The translations under genes and the position numbers were made by a program. The notes beneath the pieces were generated by a model, which had not been told where the DNA came from, made no database searches, and was given only the letters and a program-made list of their open reading frames with translations. Below are positions 59,751-64,000 of a DNA stretch of 64,000 nt, piece after piece. The stretch's first letter is position 1; each line of letters opens with the position of its first letter. This stretch comes from Tetracentron sinense (lineage: Eukaryota; Streptophyta; Magnoliopsida; Trochodendrales; Trochodendraceae), in assembly GCA_015143295.1 (NCBI GenBank), contig CM026567.1:8512416-8576415 (forward strand), read 5' to 3'.

Positions 59751-60982
59751 TCAATCGGTTTCATCAGGCTTTTCCTTCTTCTGTAGTTGAGAAAATTCGA
59801 AGAATTCCTATTAGCTCCCAAAATGTTCCCGATAAACTTATTTGGAATTTTTCCAAGAATGGAAAATTTCAGGTTGGGTTGACGTCCCACATGGCTAAGG
59901 TGTTTTTACAATCGCGATCTCCATCGTCTAGCACTGCCTCCCTACAAAACTCTGAGCTAAACTGGCTTCATATATGGCACATCTCGGTCCCTCCAAATGT
60001 TAGAAATTTCATCTGGAGGCTTTGCAACAATGCTATTGCCGTAGCTTCAAACCTTTGATGGAGGAACATCCCTGTTGATGATCTTTGTGCTCTTTGTCAT
60101 GCTGAACCTAAAATAATAGATCATCTTTTCCTCCATTGCCCTTGCTCTCGTAGTATTTGGTTTGCATCTCGGTTATCCCTTCATATTCCAGTTAATGCTA
60201 ATACATCGCTTCTCTCATGGTGGAAAAACTGGTATTCCTATTCCGAATTTAAGAAGCCTCACAACCCATTAGCGGCCCGGATTTGTAGCACCTTATGGTT
60301 TATTTGGAAGCTTCGCAACAAGACTATTTTTTAGAAAGCTACCCCAAATTTGACCATTATAGTTCGGAGACTTGAGCTGTTTATCCAGGATCTTCCAGTC
60401 CCTACTTCCCCCAACCTAGCAATAGATTCTTTCTCGAAGTCATGGGAACCCCCACTAGATGAGTGGGTAAAGATCAATGTGGATGGTGCTGTTCTGTCAT
60501 CCCACTTAGTTGTGGGGGCAAGGGCTCTTGCCTGTAATCAGTATGTAGTTTCTATTGGTTCATCTAAGCTTCCCCTCCCTGGAGGCAACAGTCGTATCGC
60601 TGAAGCAACAACTGTTAAGTTAGGCATCCAACTAATGATATCGAATAGTTGGAGTAAGACCATCATCGAGTCTGATGCGAAGGAATTGATTGACTATCTA
60701 ATCGGCTCTGCCGATCATTTGCACTGGGAGGTCCATGTCATTATAGTGGATATTTCTCTGGCTCCGTCCTCATTGTAGAGAAATCATTTTTCACTTCGTG
60801 CCTAGGTCCGCCAATGTTGCGGCACATCTTGTAGCCCAAGAGGCCTTAAATTCTAGCATTAGTCGTTCCTCTCCAGGCCTTTTTAACTCAGGCCCCCGTT
60901 CGCCTGATGGGGCCTTGATCTGATCTGTATTCGCCTTTTTGTTTGAATGAAAATCTTTTACACCAAAAAAAAAAAAAAAAAC

Positions 60983-61430
60983 TCAATATGATAATTTTGG
61001 GGATTTCTAATGTGTAATCGATGTAGAAATCAATGTGAGTGTTAGAGTAGATGATAAAAGTTATTGCACTGATCAAGAGTTTTATTTGGTTCATTTATGA
61101 ATTCCTTTTATAGCTCTTCATCTAATATGGCCGTTGGTAAAACATTAAATGCAAAAAAGGCCGTTGAAAACTAGTCGTTACAGAGTTTACAGATCTTCAC
61201 ATGATTTCGTCGACAAAATTGGGTTCCCCAACTCATTTCATCGCCGAGATCAAAAACAGTGAAGACAGTGAGTTTACTATCCCCATTTCGTCGCCAAATT
61301 CAAAACTCCCCTATGAATTCGTCGACGAAATCATAGTAAAAACTCTGATTTCACATGAGATAAAAGACCTTAATGATGAGAATGAATTCCTAGTCTTTTG
61401 GCTTTCCTTTAGCATGATTTTTATGATTTC
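60983..61430 (-). mobile_element. Old Copia-type LTR, piece 3, with palindrome cluster
   Basis: Resumes right after the LINE poly(A). Minus-strand TATA box TATAAAA at 61106-61112. The 61130-61190 stretch GGCCGTTGGTAAAA ... GGCCGTTGAAAACTAG is the kind of repeat often seen upstream of the TATA box in Copia LTRs. Upstream of it, 61203-61335 holds GATTTCGTCGACAAAATT, ATTTCGTCGCCAAATT and GAATTCGTCGACGAAATC, again TCGA-centred palindromes. The end towards 61440 is unclear. Confidence 0.55.
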
Positions 61431-61439
61431 CTAGGGCCT

Positions 61440-62771
61440 TAGAATGATGTCCAATAAAGTCTTAGGCTCCTATGATCAATCTAAGTGCTCGGTGGGCTTC
61501 AAACCTACCGGGGACAACAATTTGGCTGAGTACAAAAGCACTCAGTGTATATACAATCTAGCTAACAACATAATATCACCTATACATAATCAATAACATA
61601 ATTCGTTGAGTGTTCACATAGTTAAAGTGTGGAAAACATGTGATTATACCATCTCATCACCTCCTCGTGTACTTAAGAGACTTTTAGACTTTATCTTACA
61701 TGGTGCTTGTTCTTTTGAGATGCATACCCATGCACAGGCAAATACCTTCATGTAACCTTGCCTATGCATGGACCAATACTTTTCATGTAATTATACCCAT
61801 GTGCAGGCCAATACTTTCAATGTGACCATGTCCATGTGCGGGCAATACTTTCAATGTGACCATGTCCATGCACGGACCAATACTTTTCATGTAACCATAC
61901 CTATGCGCGGGCCAATAATTTCTCGTGTCATGCATGCATGTTTGTGGGACATGTGGACTCATGAGACTTGTAGACTTACAATGCGAGTGGATGTGTGCTT
62001 GAGTGACGTAATTAACATTTGAATCGATCATCCTTTAGATTCCTATCATCCACCATGGAAACTCTACCATAGCATCCCATTCTACATGATTAAAGAATTC
62101 TTGGTCTGGAAGACCTTCCTCAAAGTTTTGGCCTACCCGAATATTGATTAGCATATCAGATACGTAGGGCATAATTTATCATGACAAAAATAAATAATAT
62201 TTTATCATAATTCAACCATTTTCATAAGAATTCAACATAATCCATCTCCCTTATTAACATATTCAATTCCACCATTTTTAACCACAAACCACCTTTCCTC
62301 CATTTTCAACCAATTCTCCATTTCACAATCATTCGTAAAACATAGCAATTCATCCAAAACCAATAGACATTCATTCAAAACTCATCCACCATGATTTCCC
62401 ATCCTCGATCTCAACCAACAACAGATTTGAACAACAATTTATAGCACAATAACTATAAACCATAATTATCAAAATCCTTAAACGCATGCCAATCCTATTT
62501 CATGTCCTTTCCCCCAAATATATTCCTAATCATGTAAAAATCTCAATAATCCATGTGTGATCTTAATTAAACACATCAACAATCATAAATAGGTTAGGTT
62601 AGAAGGTTTATCGACCTTTGGGATTGTTCCACACAGGTCTGGTGCTTTGGACCACGTAGGCTTGGCACGATAGAACTAACTAGTCTTGTTACGGCAAACC
62701 AGACCAGATAAGTTTGTTGCTTTGGACTAGTGCATTAGGACTAATCCTATTATATAAATCCATAAAGGAAT
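61440..62771 (-). mobile_element. Gypsy-like LTR fragment, interrupted by the next LTR
   Basis: Has the group's conserved hairpin in a variant form (CTGAGT-ACAAAAGC-ACTCAG, about 61526-61545) with the flanking CTAGCTAACAA. A tandem field at 61725-61925 follows (about five ~35-bp units with CAATACTTTTCATGTAACC and CCCATGCRCGGGCC-like words). CCATGCACAGGCA there can pair with TGCCTATGCATGG. It is cut at 62772 by the next LTR. The left boundary was not found, and no palindrome cluster is visible in the part present. Confidence 0.55.
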
Positions 62772-64000
62772 TGTAACGCCCCGAAATACCCCCTAGGAGT
62801 TTAGGGATATTTTAGGTGTCACACTGCGTACCTATCAAACCATCTTGCAATGCACAAGATAAAATACAATACTAACAACGATAATCAGAGCGCGGAAGCT
62901 ATCATATATGCGGAAGCGTAAACAAATTTTTCTTTTTCTTTATAATGATCCAAAATGTAGTATTCCAAGTTGACATAAATACAAAACACGTCTAAGTCTA
63001 AGGTGGACAGGCCCGCCTATCAAAATATCAAAATACATAAGACCCTCTCATACTCTCCCCTCAACAGTAGTCGAGGTATGGCCACGCATCGAGGTCTCGG
63101 TCCGCCTGAGACTGTAATGGAATAGCCGGCTCTCTCTCCTCTATATACTCTTCCTCGACCCAAGGCTCCAGGTCGAGGGCTCCCTCAGTACCTGCCGACA
63201 TAAAAGTACGGCTGAGCATGGAATACTCAACGAGTACAAGCTACTAGCAGACCATAACAATAATAAAACACACAATAGTAATATCATACAAGCAGTAATA
63301 GAAACATCACAAAGAAACAGTATAGGGCATAACACAATACAAGCATCCTGACGTGCGTACATGAATGCGAAAACGCCGATAAAACTCATGCTTGAAAACC
63401 CATGTCATGTCCCGGTGTGCCTCGTAGAAATCATGTATGCGTGCATGCATGAATGCATGATCATCATCTTGTAAACCTCCATCTCGTAACTTGTGAGCCA
63501 GAGGCTAGCACCCGAATATCCCTGGGCTGCTAACCTCCTTGATATGCAATGCACTTGTGAGCCAGAGGCTAGCACCCGAATGTCCCTGGGCTACCAACCT
63601 CCTTGTTATGAAATGCATGGTTTTCTTGTGAGCCAGAGGTTAGTACCCGAATGTCCCTGGGCTACCAACCTCCTTGACAATATGTGATTTTTATTACTTG
63701 TTTAGTTTTCTTGTGAGCCAGAGGCTAGTACCCGAATGTCCCTGGGCTACCAACCTCCTTGACAATAGGTGTTTTAGGGGTTATCTTGTGAGCCAGAGGT
63801 TAGTACCCGAATCCTCCCTGGGCTACCAACCTCCTTGACATGCAATATTTTCTTATTGTTTATTATATGCACATGCTCTTGAAATCTCGGTTCATGCTAT
63901 AATGCGTGCTCGTGTACGTGTCCATAGTGACAATCATGATAATGGGAATAACCAAAATATGATATTACAATTCAATTCATGATATGAACATAGGTAACAT
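62772..64000 (-). mobile_element. Gypsy-like LTR, incomplete at the window end
   Basis: Starts TGTAACGCCCCGAAATACC. It contains the conserved hairpin (63211-63231) and five units of the GAGCCAGAGGYTAG ... GGGCTACCAACCTCC array (63493-63840), the same family as 53176-56349. The right end, palindrome cluster and any target-site duplication lie beyond the window. Confidence 0.85.

Larger units (their letters stand above)
47354..60776 (+). pseudogene. LINE ORF2 (endonuclease, reverse transcriptase, zf-RVT, RNase H), split by a Gypsy element
   Basis: Domain order is complete. Apurinic-like endonuclease from MKILAWNCQGIGHARTVR, with FLMETKN, CIGDFNDVLD and GSRFTWSN. Reverse transcriptase: FRPISLCN, MELDMNCAYDRVE (first Asp), SRGLRQGDPLSPYLF, LLFADDCVVYA (catalytic pair, about 49399-49420), GQQINLDKS. 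The C-terminal zf-RVT is at about 59985-60160 (WHISVPPNVRNFIWRL, CALCHAEPKIIDHLFLHC). An RNase H of the RVT_3 type is at about 60470-60776 (VDGAVLSS, ESDAKELID). The 49-50 kb reverse transcriptase frame is open for 321 codons, but stops occur at 47695, 47840, 47972 and others. The Gypsy element (TSD TCAAT) splits the region between reverse transcriptase and zf-RVT. Confidence 0.85.
44490..60981 (+). mobile_element. L1-like LINE with poly(A) tail, interrupted by a solo LTR and a Gypsy element
   Basis: Order on the plus strand: 5' leader (about 44490-44827, with CTTCTCCGGTAGAGAG repeated twice), ORF1 (44828 on), ORF2 (47354 on), poly(A) of 18 A (60964-60981). A solo LTR interrupts ORF1 (45208-45976) and a Gypsy element interrupts ORF2 (50281-59750). 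Net length ~6.2 kb, so probably full length. I found no convincing target-site duplication, and the 5' limit is approximate. It is inserted in an old Copia LTR. Many stops show it is inactive. Confidence 0.85.

Noticed and set aside
1-64000. tRNA, rRNA, organelle insert or pararetrovirus
   Set aside because: No tRNA cloverleaf, rRNA block, chloroplast gene or caulimovirus-type polyprotein motif was seen; only tRNA-complementary primer sites of retrotransposons.

Overview
This is nuclear DNA of a flowering plant, most likely a eudicot. The evidence is GT-AG introns, a plant TLC-domain gene, plant-type Copia, Gypsy, PIF/Harbinger, hAT, Mutator-like, L1 and RTE elements, and tRNA-Met primer binding sites. 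I cannot name the species. Only one host gene is well supported. The rest is a retrotransposon-rich, deeply nested landscape, and nearly all structure is in the repeats.

Layout. 1-8.1 kb: the tail of a long LTR, a SINE-like element, and an old plus-strand Copia LTR split by a solo LTR (3243-5714, TSD ATTTT) and a fold-back MITE (5758-6121). 8.1-18.2 kb: a possible promoter and first exon, then tandem segmental duplications (about 1 kb twice, then about 2.4 kb twice). The second 2.4-kb copy gained a solo LTR (14550-16654), so the first copy is its empty site. 18.4-24.6 kb: a minus-strand RTE-type LINE holding a Mutator-like transposon (20042-24398). That transposon carries a captured HD-Zip IV gene fragment and a 3.4-kb solo LTR. 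25.1-28.5 kb: an isolated minus-strand exon fragment and an intact eight-exon TLC-domain membrane protein gene (plus strand).

30-61.4 kb is one nested stack. An old minus-strand Copia LTR received (a) a gag-only Copia element (30505-44259), which received a PIF/Harbinger transposon (34632-42481), which received a solo LTR (36612-39248); and (b) an L1-like LINE (about 44.5-60.98 kb), which received a solo LTR (45208-45976) and a Gypsy element (50281-59750), which received another solo LTR (53176-56349). Target-site duplications fix most of these steps. 61.4-64 kb: two more LTRs of the same Gypsy-like group.

The most interesting signal is not a gene. Several otherwise dissimilar LTRs (Gypsy-like and Copia) carry clusters of 12-16 bp near-perfect palindromes centred on TCGA. 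The outer arms differ between families, but the core is GRTCGAYC. Where a TATA box can be seen, the clusters lie 57-101 bp upstream of it. The Gypsy-like LTRs also share a conserved roughly 85-bp block beside the cluster, a short hairpin in the transcribed part, and family-specific tandem arrays of hairpins. In the 53.8-54.5 kb array the hairpin arms covary. I read this as a candidate set of LTR promoter and RNA-structure modules whose architecture is kept while the sequence turns over.
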